From assembly GCA_910579085.1 (NCBI GenBank), contig CAJTRU010000078.1, positions 1-15,087 of the forward strand: DNA of 15,087 nucleotides, in the 5' to 3' direction. The position numbers were made by a program, and so were the translations under genes. Under the pieces are notes generated by a model. That model was not told where the DNA came from and did not search any database. It saw only the letters and a program-made list of their open reading frames with translations. The stretch comes from an uncultured Lachnospiraceae bacterium (lineage in GTDB: Bacteria; Bacillota; Clostridia; Lachnospirales; Lachnospiraceae). Shown one piece after another: positions 1 through 6,973 of the stretch (its first letter is position 1; the number at the start of each line of letters is the position of its first letter).

Positions 1-45
1 GTGCCCTGTCATGGAATATGTTTAAGCTGGACACAGAAACCCTGC

Positions 46-81
46 GTCCGTTCCCCAAAAAAGGATAACTGGAAATTATCC
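46..81 (+). repeat. Dispersed repeat copy 1 (hairpin-forming)
   Basis: The bases around TTCCCC, an A-run and GGATAACTGGAAATTATCC recur on the opposite strand at 10358-10393, and partly at 10487-10508 and 6914-6929. Here GGATAA (63-68) and TTATCC (76-81) can form a 6-bp hairpin with a 7-base loop. I infer a dispersed intergenic repeat rather than coding sequence. No family name is known to me. Confidence 0.45.
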
Positions 82-275
82 CACCAATTATTATGGCTAA
101 GAAGGTATAATATTTTCCATTTATGGATATTATTACAAAACAGGAGTTATAGAGGCTGTATGTCCTGCACCTGTATTAAATTTGCAAAAGAATACAAAAA
201 GTAAGATAAAAATAGTATAAGAGAGTAAAAAAGAGAAATAAGGCATTATCTTTAAAAATACAACTATGCATTGTA
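82..275. other. AT-rich intergenic region, nothing recognised
   Basis: Between the repeat and the groES promoter the sequence is AT-rich and full of stops. I see no gene, RNA or clear terminator in it. Confidence 0.5.
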
Positions 276-304
276 TTGCACAAAATTTCCAAATGAAATA
301 TATT
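276..304 (+). promoter_or_regulatory. groESL promoter (sigma-A type)
   Basis: TTGCAC (276-281) and TATATT (299-304) are separated by exactly 17 bases. Transcription would start near 311, just before the CIRCE operator at 315, which is where a bound repressor would block RNA polymerase. Confidence 0.75.
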
Positions 305-314
305 ATGTCTATGG

Positions 315-341
315 TTAGCACTCAAAACGAGTGAGTGCTAG
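315..341 (+). promoter_or_regulatory. CIRCE operator (HrcA binding site)
   Basis: TTAGCACTC, a 9-base spacer, then GAGTGCTAG. This matches the CIRCE consensus TTAGCACTC-N9-GAGTGCTAA except at the last base. It sits between the promoter and the groES ribosome binding site, the usual place for HrcA repression of groESL. The hrcA gene is not in the window. Confidence 0.95.
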
Positions 342-372
342 TAAATGCGATTTGTAAAGGAGGATATATATT

Positions 373-660
373 ATGAAGTTATCACCATTAGGAGACAGAG
401 TTGTTTTAAAACAGTTAGAAGCAGAAGAAACTACTAAATCAGGTATTGTATTACCAGGCAATGCACAGGAAAAACCACAGCAGGCAGAAGTTATTGCTGT
501 AGGCCCAGGCGGTGTTGTGGATGGCAAGGAAGTGGAAATGCAGGTAGCTGTTGGGGATAAGGTTATTTACTCCAAATATGCAGGAACAGAGGTTAAGCTT
601 GGCGATGAAGAGTACATCGTAGTACGCCAGAATGACATAGTTGCAAAGGTTGAGGACTAA
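373..660 (+). CDS. groES: Co-chaperonin GroES (Hsp10)
   Basis: A 95-residue protein, the normal length for GroES. It forms the seven-subunit lid on the GroEL cage and releases folded substrates in the cytoplasm. It opens with KLSPLGDRVVLK, and the mobile loop that contacts GroEL is visible as SGIVLPGNA (about residues 23-31). The C-terminal part has the expected GDKVIYSKYAGTEVK. The ATG follows AAAGGAGG by about 9 bases. It is the first gene of the groESL operon, behind a CIRCE element, so it should be heat-inducible through HrcA. Nothing unusual in the protein. Confidence 0.98.
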   Translation: MKLSPLGDRVVLKQLEAEETTKSGIVLPGNAQEKPQQAEVIAVGPGGVVDGKEVEMQVAVGDKVIYSKYAGTEVKLGDEEYIVVRQNDIVAKVED

Positions 661-696
661 TTGTAGTATATTAAATAATTTTATTAATTATAATTT

Positions 697-779
697 AACC
701 AGTTTTGATTAATAATTTTAATTAATTGATTAAAAATAATCTGGAATTAATTGTTTATTGTTTTATTAACTAACTGGTT
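697..779 (+). other. Intercistronic inverted repeat between groES and groEL
   Basis: AACCAGTT (697-704) pairs perfectly with AACTGGTT (772-779). The AT-rich flanks inside the arms (ATTAATAA against TTATTAA) extend the stem imperfectly. The stem ends only about 7 bases before the groEL Shine-Dalgarno GGAGG. There is no T-run after it, so it is not a terminator. A role in mRNA stability, processing or groEL translation is inference. Confidence 0.4.
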
Positions 780-800
780 CTGAATGGAGGAAAATATATT

Positions 801-2426
801 ATGGCAAAAGAGATTAAGTTTGGGGCAGAAGCCAGGGCAGCACTTGAAGCAGGTGTTGATAAACTTGCAAATACAGTTAAAGTTACTTTAGGGCCAAAAG
901 GAAGAAATGTAGTTCTTGATAAATCATTTGGTGCACCACTTATTACAAATGATGGTGTTACAATTGCAAAGGACATAGAGCTTGAAGATGGTTTTGAGAA
1001 CATGGGCGCACAGCTTGTTAAAGAAGTTGCTACAAAGACAAATGATGTAGCAGGTGATGGTACTACAACAGCTACAGTTCTTGCACAGGCTATGGTTAAT
1101 GAAGGAATTAAGAACCTTGCAGCAGGCGCTAACCCAATTATTCTCCGCAAAGGAATGAAAAAAGCATGTGACTGCGCAGTTGATGCTATTGCAGAGATGA
1201 GCTCAAAAGTTACAGGCAAAGACCAGATAGCTAAAGTTGCTGCTATTTCAGCAGGTGACGAATTTGTTGGTGAAATGGTTGCAGATGCAATGGAGAAAGT
1301 TTCTAACGATGGTGTTATTACAATAGAAGAGTCTAAGACAATGAAAACTGAGCTTGACCTTGTAGAAGGTATGCAGTTTGACAGGGGTTATGTTTCAGCT
1401 TATATGGCAACAGATATGGACAAAATGGAAGCAAACCTTGATAACCCATATATTCTTATTACAGATAAGAAGATTTCTAATATCCAGGAAATCCTTCCTT
1501 TATTAGAGCAGGTTGTACAGCAGAGCGCAAAACTTCTTATTATTGCAGAAGATGTTGAAGGCGAAGCACTTACAACACTTGTAATTAACAAGTTAAGGGG
1601 AACATTTAATGTAGTAGCTGTAAAAGCTCCTGGATATGGTGACAGAAGGAAGGCTATGCTTGAGGATATCGCAATCCTTACAGGCGGTACAGTTATTTCA
1701 GAAGAAGTAGGGCTTGACCTTAAAGATACAACAATGGAACAGCTTGGACGTGCTAAATCAGTTAAGGTACAGAAAGAAAATACAATTATTGTTGATGGTA
1801 TTGGCGATAAAGATGCGATTTCTTCAAGAATTGCACAGATAAGGGCACAGATTGAAGAAACAACATCTGATTTTGATAAAGAAAAACTCCAGGAAAGGCT
1901 TGCTAAACTTGCAGGTGGTGTAGCTGTAATCCGTGTTGGTGCTGCTACAGAAACAGAAATGCAGGAAGCTAAGCTCCGTATGGAAGATGCACTTGCTGCA
2001 ACAAGGGCTGCTGTTGAAGAAGGTATTATCTCAGGTGGCGGTTCAGCATATATCCACGCTTCTAAAAAGGTGGCAGAACTTGCTTCAACACTTGAAGGTG
2101 ATGAGAAGACAGGTGCTAATATTATCTTAAAGGCACTTGAATCACCACTTATGATAATTGCACAGAATGCAGGGCTTGAGGGTGCTGTAATTATTAATAA
2201 AGTACGTGAGTCAGAGGCTGGTACAGGATTTGACGTATTAAAAGAAGAATATGCAGATATGGTGCAGGCTGGTATTGTTGACCCTGCAAAGGTTACAAGA
2301 AGCGCGCTCCAGAATGCAACAAGCGTAGCATCTACACTTCTTACAACAGAGTCTGTAGTATCTACAATTAAAGAGGACTCCCCTGTAATGCCAGCAGGCG
2401 GCGGAGCTCCAATGGGAATGATGTAA
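801..2426 (+). CDS. groEL: Chaperonin GroEL (Hsp60)
   Basis: A 541-residue type I chaperonin of normal length. It forms the double-ring ATP-driven folding chamber in the cytoplasm. Visible family signatures include TLGPKGRNVVLDKSFG near residue 30, the ATP-binding GDGTTTATVL with the catalytic Asp at residue 86, KAPGYGDRRK in the apical region, and the Gly/Met-rich tail AGGGAPMGMM. The ATG follows TGGAGG by about 9 bases. It lies 140 bases after groES and is followed by a strong terminator, so the two genes form a bicistronic operon under CIRCE control. No missing key residue was noticed. Confidence 0.99.
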   Translation: MAKEIKFGAEARAALEAGVDKLANTVKVTLGPKGRNVVLDKSFGAPLITNDGVTIAKDIELEDGFENMGAQLVKEVATKTNDVAGDGTTTATVLAQAMVNEGIKNLAAGANPIILRKGMKKACDCAVDAIAEMSSKVTGKDQIAKVAAISAGDEFVGEMVADAMEKVSNDGVITIEESKTMKTELDLVEGMQFDRGYVSAYMATDMDKMEANLDNPYILITDKKISNIQEILPLLEQVVQQSAKLLIIAEDVEGEALTTLVINKLRGTFNVVAVKAPGYGDRRKAMLEDIAILTGGTVISEEVGLDLKDTTMEQLGRAKSVKVQKENTIIVDGIGDKDAISSRIAQIRAQIEETTSDFDKEKLQERLAKLAGGVAVIRVGAATETEMQEAKLRMEDALAATRAAVEEGIISGGGSAYIHASKKVAELASTLEGDEKTGANIILKALESPLMIIAQNAGLEGAVIINKVRESEAGTGFDVLKEEYADMVQAGIVDPAKVTRSALQNATSVASTLLTTESVVSTIKEDSPVMPAGGGAPMGMM

Positions 2427-2481
2427 TAAATAATAAGCATTAACTGGTATAACGCAGGTTAATCCTGTAGTATAAAAATGG

Positions 2482-2531
2482 CGTGTCTGGAAGTTCATAC
2501 TGTAAAATACAGTTTCCAGGCACGTTTTTTT
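2482..2531 (+). terminator. Rho-independent terminator of groESL
   Basis: CGTGTCTGGAA (2482-2492) pairs with TTCCAGGCACG (2514-2524) with one G-U pair. An inner hairpin ACTGTA/TACAGT stacks within the loop. The stem is followed directly by seven T residues (2525-2531). Confidence 0.92.
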
Positions 2532-2616
2532 ACTTTAAAGGAAAACTGCAAGGTATTGTTATTTATTGCTTATTTCCATAATTATTTGGGCAGCCAGAGG
2601 CGGCATGGAGGATTTT

Positions 2617-3705
2617 ATGAAAGAACGGATTGCATATGTAGATGCAGCAAAAGGTCTTAGTATACTTATGATAGCATTAGGGCATATCACAAAACTTGGC
2701 AACCCTGTAGATTTGTGGATGTCCTCATTTAAGGTATCAATATTTTATATAATATCAGGATTTTTAATGTGCTATTCAGGTTCAGTAAAAAGCAGGGATT
2801 TCAGGGAGTTTTCAGGAAAGCTTTTAAAAAGCCTTGGAATACCCTATATTGCATTTAGTATAATTGGCACTTTGTTTAAAACAGCCTGTGTTTACCTTAA
2901 ACACAAACCAGCAGATAAGGTGTGGGAAACATTTTTAGAGTACTTATATGACAGCATATTTTTAAAAGGTGTTAATTCAATGTGGTTTATACCTACACTT
3001 TTTATTGGGGAAATAATATTTTTCTGGCTTATAAGAAGCCCAAAAGTAATAAAAGCAGTATATGCAGTTGCAGGGCTTTTTGCAATAAAAATGTCATTTA
3101 TAACAAATTCATTGTTTATGGCAGGGGGAGCATTAGAAATGCCGCAAGGAGATGCCCTTGACAATGTTATAAAGCTGTCAAATGCAGTTTTTAAGGGATT
3201 TTCAGCAGCATGGTTCTTAGGTGCAGGTTATATAATTTATATTTTCTACAGCAGGCTTAAAGAACCTGCCATAAAACTTACAGCAGGTATAACGCTTTCA
3301 GTGTTTAACCTGGTTTTATCCCAGATAAACAGGGGTGTTGACTTTAACCAGATGAAAGAAGGGACATATCCATATTTATTTTACATCTGTGGAATAACTG
3401 GCTCAATAGGTGCTATATTAATACTTGATTTTATAACAACATACGCCAGGTTAAACTTCCTTGATTACTGGGGCAAAAATTCCCTTATTGTTATGTGTAC
3501 ACATACTGTACTTGGAATGAGGACTGTAGCCTATGAGGGATGGAAAAAAGTTGCATTTATACCAAAGACGCCTGGACTTGAATATATATGTGAATGTCTT
3601 GTTGTACTCGCAATACTGCTTATGATTGAATACAGCATAACAGAGATAATTAATTCAAAGTTTCCATTCCTTATTGGAAAAACGGCTCTTTACAAAGAGC
3701 GGTAA
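2617..3705 (+). CDS. Integral membrane acyltransferase, acyltransferase-3 family
   Basis: A 362-residue protein with about ten hydrophobic segments. The N-terminus RIAYVDAAKGLSILMIALGH carries the conserved Arg, Asp and His (His23) typical of acyltransferase-3 (OafA/WecH-like) proteins, and FYIISGFL and WFIPTLFIGE are also characteristic. Such enzymes move acetyl or similar groups onto cell-surface sugars at the membrane; the substrate here is unknown. I chose the ATG at 2617 because GGAGG lies 5 bases upstream. An in-frame start at 2566 would add 17 residues without a good ribosome site. The small membrane-protein gene 51 bases downstream is probably co-transcribed. An imperfect hairpin (GCTCTT/AAGAGC) spans the last codons but has no T-run. 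Confidence 0.88.
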   Translation: MKERIAYVDAAKGLSILMIALGHITKLGNPVDLWMSSFKVSIFYIISGFLMCYSGSVKSRDFREFSGKLLKSLGIPYIAFSIIGTLFKTACVYLKHKPADKVWETFLEYLYDSIFLKGVNSMWFIPTLFIGEIIFFWLIRSPKVIKAVYAVAGLFAIKMSFITNSLFMAGGALEMPQGDALDNVIKLSNAVFKGFSAAWFLGAGYIIYIFYSRLKEPAIKLTAGITLSVFNLVLSQINRGVDFNQMKEGTYPYLFYICGITGSIGAILILDFITTYARLNFLDYWGKNSLIVMCTHTVLGMRTVAYEGWKKVAFIPKTPGLEYICECLVVLAILLMIEYSITEIINSKFPFLIGKTALYKER

Positions 3706-3756
3706 ATATGTCAATATATATATACATTAAGCATATGAGAGAAAGGAGTACAATAA

Positions 3757-4254
3757 ATGGAAGAGTTGTATTCAGAAACGTATTTAAAAGCAAAACCATC
3801 ACCAAAGCGCACAATGGCAAGGATTGGATTTATAGTATTATGCGTTGCGCTTGTCTATATTGCTGTATTTGTAATGCAGAGTACACCAATGCTTTTTTTT
3901 GCAGTAGTGATTGATGGTTTTATAGTTTATTTTATGCCTTCAGGAAATATTGCATATGAATATGTATTTGTTGACGGGCAGATTGATTTTGACATTATAA
4001 TAGCAGGCAATAAACGCAAAACAAAGAAAAGGACAGACCTTGAAAAGGTAGATATAATTGCCCCGGAGGATTCTCCTTCATTAAACCAGTACCAGAACCT
4101 TCCTTTATCAGACTTTTCGTCAGGCATAAAGTCAGACAAGCATTTTATTGCAGTTTCAAGGTCAGATAGCGGACAGGAGAGAATTAAATTTACTCCTGAT
4201 GAAAAACTTATAGAAAATATGAAATTTAAGGGCAGAAGTAAAATCCAGTGTTGA
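3757..4254 (+). CDS. Small two-helix membrane protein, DUF6106-like
   Basis: A 165-residue protein. Residues about 22-42 and 44-62 form two hydrophobic helices. They are followed by the motif YEYVFVDGQIDFD (about residues 68-80), a basic stretch (RKTKKRTDLEKV) and a hydrophilic C-terminal domain likely facing the cytoplasm. From memory it resembles the clostridial family DUF6106, whose members share an EYEYLFVDGELDVD-like motif and are often found in Lachnospiraceae; this is unverified and no function is known to me. The ATG follows AAAGGAG by about 9 bases. It lies 51 bases after the acyltransferase gene. Its TGA stop falls inside the -35 box of the guaB promoter. Confidence 0.75.
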   Translation: MEELYSETYLKAKPSPKRTMARIGFIVLCVALVYIAVFVMQSTPMLFFAVVIDGFIVYFMPSGNIAYEYVFVDGQIDFDIIIAGNKRKTKKRTDLEKVDIIAPEDSPSLNQYQNLPLSDFSSGIKSDKHFIAVSRSDSGQERIKFTPDEKLIENMKFKGRSKIQC

Positions 4255-4280
4255 CAACAGAAGTTATAATAGTGTATACT
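4251..4280 (+). promoter_or_regulatory. guaB promoter
   Basis: A perfect TTGACA (4251-4256) and TATACT (4275-4280) are separated by 18 bases. The -35 contains the stop codon of the preceding gene. Predicted start of transcription is near 4287, giving a leader of about 218 bases before guaB. Confidence 0.8.
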
Positions 4281-4286
4281 AAATCA

Positions 4287-4504
4287 ACATATTAGCAGGC
4301 AGTATTATATTGTTACCATATGCACGCAGGCTGGCGGCATTGGCGCATCGGCAGTATTATTGTTTATACAGTAAGCTGCATTATGTGCCTTTGGGCTGGT
4401 TTCCTGCGTGTTTCATTACATATCAGGACATAAAATGTCCATGCAGCCCGCCAGGAATTTATCCTGGTTTAACCAAGTAAAATACATAAAGGAGGATAAT
4501 TAAA
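4287..4504 (+). promoter_or_regulatory. Structured guaB 5' leader, candidate riboswitch
   Basis: Nested helices are visible: P1 4323-4330 with 4403-4410 (CACGCAGG/CCTGCGTG), P2 4342-4348 with 4383-4389 (GGCGCAT/ATGTGCC, one G-U) and P3 4351-4354 with 4376-4379. Then come hairpin P4 4426-4431/4435-4440 (GGACAT/ATGTCC) and P5 4451-4456/4462-4467 (CCAGGA/TCCTGG). GGGCTG (4393-4398), in the P1-P2 internal loop, can pair with CAGCCC (4444-4449) as a pseudoknot. CTGGCGG (4331-4337) can instead pair with CCGCCAG (4448-4454), which breaks P5. The freed TTATCCT (4459-4465) then matches AGGATAA (4493-4499), part of the guaB Shine-Dalgarno region. This fits translational control. It does not match the purine riboswitch pattern I know. 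I recall a published candidate motif upstream of IMP dehydrogenase genes but cannot check a match. Confidence 0.65.
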
Positions 4505-5962
4505 ATGGGGCAGATTATTGGTGAAGGAATTACATTTGATGACGTATTATTAGTCCCACAGTATTCAGAGGTTATACCCAACCAGGTTTCTTTGGAAACT
4601 AACCTGACAAAGACTATTAAACTTAACATTCCTATGATGAGTGCTGGAATGGATACGGTAACAGAGTACCGTATGGCAATTGCTATGGCGAGACAGGGTG
4701 GTATTGGTATTATTCACAAAAACATGTCAATCGAGGCACAGGCTGATGAGGTAGATAAGGTTAAACGTTCAGAAAATGGTGTAATTTCAGACCCATTTTA
4801 TTTATCTCCAGAGCATACGCTTGAAGATGCCAACAATCTTATGGCAAAGTTCAGGATTTCGGGAGTTCCTGTAACTGAAGGCAAAAAGCTTGTTGGAATT
4901 ATTACAAACAGGGATTTGAAATTTGAAACAGACTTTACTAAAAAGATTAAAGAGTCCATGACTTCAGAGGGGCTTATAACAGCACGCCAGGGTATAACAC
5001 TTGATGAGGCAAAACAGATACTTGCAAAATCAAGGAAAGAAAAGCTTCCATTAGTGGATGGTGAAGGCAACCTGACAGGGCTTATTACTATAAAGGATAT
5101 TGAAAAGCAGATTAAATATCCTCTTGCTGCAAAAGATTCACAGGGCAGGCTGTTATGTGGCGCTGCTGTAGGTGTAACTGCCAATATACTTGAACGTGTA
5201 GATGCGCTTGTACAGAAGCATGTTGACTGTATTGTTATAGATACAGCACATGGACACAGTGCCAATGTACTTAAAGTAGTAAAAATGGTACGTGACGCAT
5301 ATCCAGAGCTACAGATTATTGCAGGCAATGTGGCTACAGGTGCAGCTACAGAGGCTCTTATAAATGCAGGTGTAAACTGTGTCAAAGTGGGTATTGGACC
5401 AGGTTCTATTTGTACAACACGCGTTGTTGCAGGTATTGGTGTACCACAGATTACAGCTATTATGAACTGTTATGAAACAGCTAAGAAATATGATGTTCCA
5501 ATTATCGCTGATGGCGGAATTAAATATTCAGGGGATATGACAAAGTCAATTGCAGCAGGCGCAAGTGTCTGCATGATGGGAAGCATATTTGCGGGATGCG
5601 ATGAAAGCCCAGGAACATTTGAACTGTTCCAGGGACGTAAATACAAGGTTTACCGTGGCATGGGTTCAATTGCTGCTATGGAAAATGGAAGTAAAGACCG
5701 TTATTTCCAGACAAATGCAAAGAAGCTTGTACCAGAAGGTGTAGAAGGACGTGTTGCATATAAAGGCACTGTAGAAGATACAGTATTCCAGCTTATGGGA
5801 GGGCTGCGTTCAGGCATGGGTTACTGTGGTGCATCTGATATAAAGACATTACAGGAAACAGGCCAGTTTGTTAAGATATCAGCAGCTTCACTTAAAGAAA
5901 GCCATCCACATGATATCCATATTACAAAAGAAGCACCAAATTACAGTGTAGCAGATGATTAA
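4505..5962 (+). CDS. guaB: IMP dehydrogenase
   Basis: A 485-residue protein of normal bacterial length. It oxidises IMP to XMP with NAD+, the committed step of GMP synthesis, as a cytoplasmic tetramer. An N-terminal TIM-barrel part (TFDDVLLVPQYSEV) is interrupted by two CBS domains (about residues 95-205), which usually bind regulatory nucleotides. The catalytic loop is GPGSICTTRVVAG with the nucleophile Cys303. The flap carries GMGSIAAM and the catalytic Arg399-Tyr400 pair in DRYFQ. The ATG is preceded by AAAGGAGG about 8 bases upstream. It has its own promoter and a long structured leader (4287-4504), so it is probably regulated separately from the upstream genes. An inverted repeat follows it. 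Confidence 0.98.
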   Translation: MGQIIGEGITFDDVLLVPQYSEVIPNQVSLETNLTKTIKLNIPMMSAGMDTVTEYRMAIAMARQGGIGIIHKNMSIEAQADEVDKVKRSENGVISDPFYLSPEHTLEDANNLMAKFRISGVPVTEGKKLVGIITNRDLKFETDFTKKIKESMTSEGLITARQGITLDEAKQILAKSRKEKLPLVDGEGNLTGLITIKDIEKQIKYPLAAKDSQGRLLCGAAVGVTANILERVDALVQKHVDCIVIDTAHGHSANVLKVVKMVRDAYPELQIIAGNVATGAATEALINAGVNCVKVGIGPGSICTTRVVAGIGVPQITAIMNCYETAKKYDVPIIADGGIKYSGDMTKSIAAGASVCMMGSIFAGCDESPGTFELFQGRKYKVYRGMGSIAAMENGSKDRYFQTNAKKLVPEGVEGRVAYKGTVEDTVFQLMGGLRSGMGYCGASDIKTLQETGQFVKISAASLKESHPHDIHITKEAPNYSVADD

Positions 5963-5967
5963 ATAGT

Positions 5968-6011
5968 ACCAGGCAGGCATCATGGCAGATTGCAGATATC
6001 TGCCTGGTTTG
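5968..6011 (+). terminator. Possible terminator after guaB
   Basis: ACCAGGCAG (5968-5976) and CTGCCTGGT (6000-6008) form a perfect 9-bp stem 5 bases after the guaB stop. The loop holds a competing GGCAGA/TCTGCC pairing. The following TT-GCC-TT tract is a poor U-run, so termination may be partial. Confidence 0.55.
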
Positions 6012-6061
6012 CCTTATATATGTAAATAACAGCATTAACAAAATGGAAGAAATTTTGTATT

Positions 6062-6778
6062 ATGAAAAGATTAACAAAGGCTAAGAAGAGAAAGTTAAAA
6101 AGGGCTGTAATACTGTTGTCTGCTTCTTTTGCCATTGCCCTTTTGGTTTTTAGTATTGTAATTAAGATTATTACAGATACAAAACAGGCAGATAGAAATG
6201 AAAGGGAAGCAGAAGGGCTTGACTATTCACTGTATAATGTAAAACAGCCTTCTGCCAGGAAAATGCTTTTAACAGAAAATGTTAATTCAAGGCCTGGCAT
6301 AAAATTAAATAATGTTAATGGAATAGTAGTACATTACACCGCCAATCCTGGAACTGATGCAGAGGCAAACAGAAATTATTTTGAAAGCAGGAAAGATGAA
6401 CCTGACGAAAGCTCCAATAAAGTAAGCAGCCATTATATAATAGGGCTTGATGGTACTATTATACAGTGTATTCCTTTAAATGAAATTGCATATGCTTCAA
6501 ATAAAAGGAATTCTGATACTATTTCAATAGAGTGCTGCCATCCAGATGAAACGGGCAAGTTTTCAGATGATACATATAATTCATTAGTGCATCTTACAGC
6601 GTGGCTTTGTGCTAAGTTTAAATTAACCAGGAATTCAGTAATACGCCACTATGATGTTACTGGAAAAATGTGCCCGTTATATTACGTAGATAACAGTGGT
6701 GAATGGGATAAGTTAAAAGACGATATCTGGAATTATTTTTTAAGCAGTAAGAAAAGCAAAAAAGAAAATAGAAAATAG
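6062..6778 (+). CDS. Membrane-anchored N-acetylmuramoyl-L-alanine amidase (Amidase_2 fold)
   Basis: A 238-residue protein with a basic N-terminus (RLTKAKKRKLKR) and one hydrophobic helix (about residues 16-37), probably an uncleaved signal anchor placing the enzyme outside the membrane. The remainder matches the Amidase_2/PGRP fold: VVHYTANP with zinc ligand His91, SSHYIIGLDGTIIQ, ISIECCH, and RHYDVTGKMCP with ligands His196 and Cys204. Such enzymes cut the bond between N-acetylmuramic acid and L-alanine in peptidoglycan. The start has only a weak GGAAG site about 12 bases upstream. The C-terminus is a short Lys-rich tail. It follows guaB by 99 bases and ends at a strong terminator. Its exact role in wall turnover cannot be told from sequence. 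Confidence 0.9.
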   Translation: MKRLTKAKKRKLKRAVILLSASFAIALLVFSIVIKIITDTKQADRNEREAEGLDYSLYNVKQPSARKMLLTENVNSRPGIKLNNVNGIVVHYTANPGTDAEANRNYFESRKDEPDESSNKVSSHYIIGLDGTIIQCIPLNEIAYASNKRNSDTISIECCHPDETGKFSDDTYNSLVHLTAWLCAKFKLTRNSVIRHYDVTGKMCPLYYVDNSGEWDKLKDDIWNYFLSSKKSKKENRK

Positions 6779-6798
6779 CATTTACATTCCTAATAAAA

Positions 6799-6835
6799 AG
6801 CAGAAAAAGTTGCATAAACTTTTCCTGCTTTTTTT
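6799..6835 (+). terminator. Rho-independent terminator after the amidase gene
   Basis: AGCAGAAAAAGTT (6799-6811) pairs with AACTTTTCCTGCT (6817-6829) with one mismatch and a 5-base loop, followed by a run of T residues to 6835. Confidence 0.88.
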
Positions 6836-6849
6836 GTGGCTTTTTATTG

Positions 6850-6878
6850 TTGATTAAAATAAAATTCTATTCTATAAT
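6850..6878 (+). promoter_or_regulatory. Promoter of the large surface-protein gene
   Basis: TTGATT (6850-6855) and TATAAT (6873-6878) are separated by 17 bases. The leader to the ATG at 6974 is about 90 bases and contains a GGGGACG-type repeat fragment (6914-6929). Confidence 0.75.
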
Positions 6879-6913
6879 CTAAAATAACATTGGTAATAAA
6901 AAGTATAATAATT

Positions 6914-6929
6914 GTTTTTTGGGGACGCC
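6914..6929 (-). repeat. Partial copy of the dispersed repeat
   Basis: The T-run followed by GGGGACG resembles the core of the repeats at 10358-10393 and (reverse strand) 46-81. The TTTCCAGTTATC half is missing. This is the weakest copy. Confidence 0.25.
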
Positions 6930-6973
6930 AGGTATATATAATACATATTATCAAACAGAAAGGAAATTAAACT

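Noticed and set aside
3..68. Possible C-terminal end of a gene entering from the left, ending in TLRPFPKKG
   Set aside because: The last part of this frame lies in the dispersed repeat also present at 10358-10393, and too little sequence is visible to recognise any family.
1400..2440. Long minus-strand ORF of 346 residues opposite groEL
   Set aside because: It is an antisense shadow of groEL with low-complexity Ser/Ile-rich translation and no ribosome site of note.
3685..3702. Hairpin at the end of the acyltransferase gene as a terminator
   Set aside because: The GCTCTT/AAGAGC stem has no T-run after it, and the next gene starts 51 bases later with a good ribosome site.
4287..4504. Classical purine riboswitch before guaB
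   Set aside because: The expected three-way junction with its conserved loop sequences is not seen; the visible helices form a linear stack with a possible pseudoknot.
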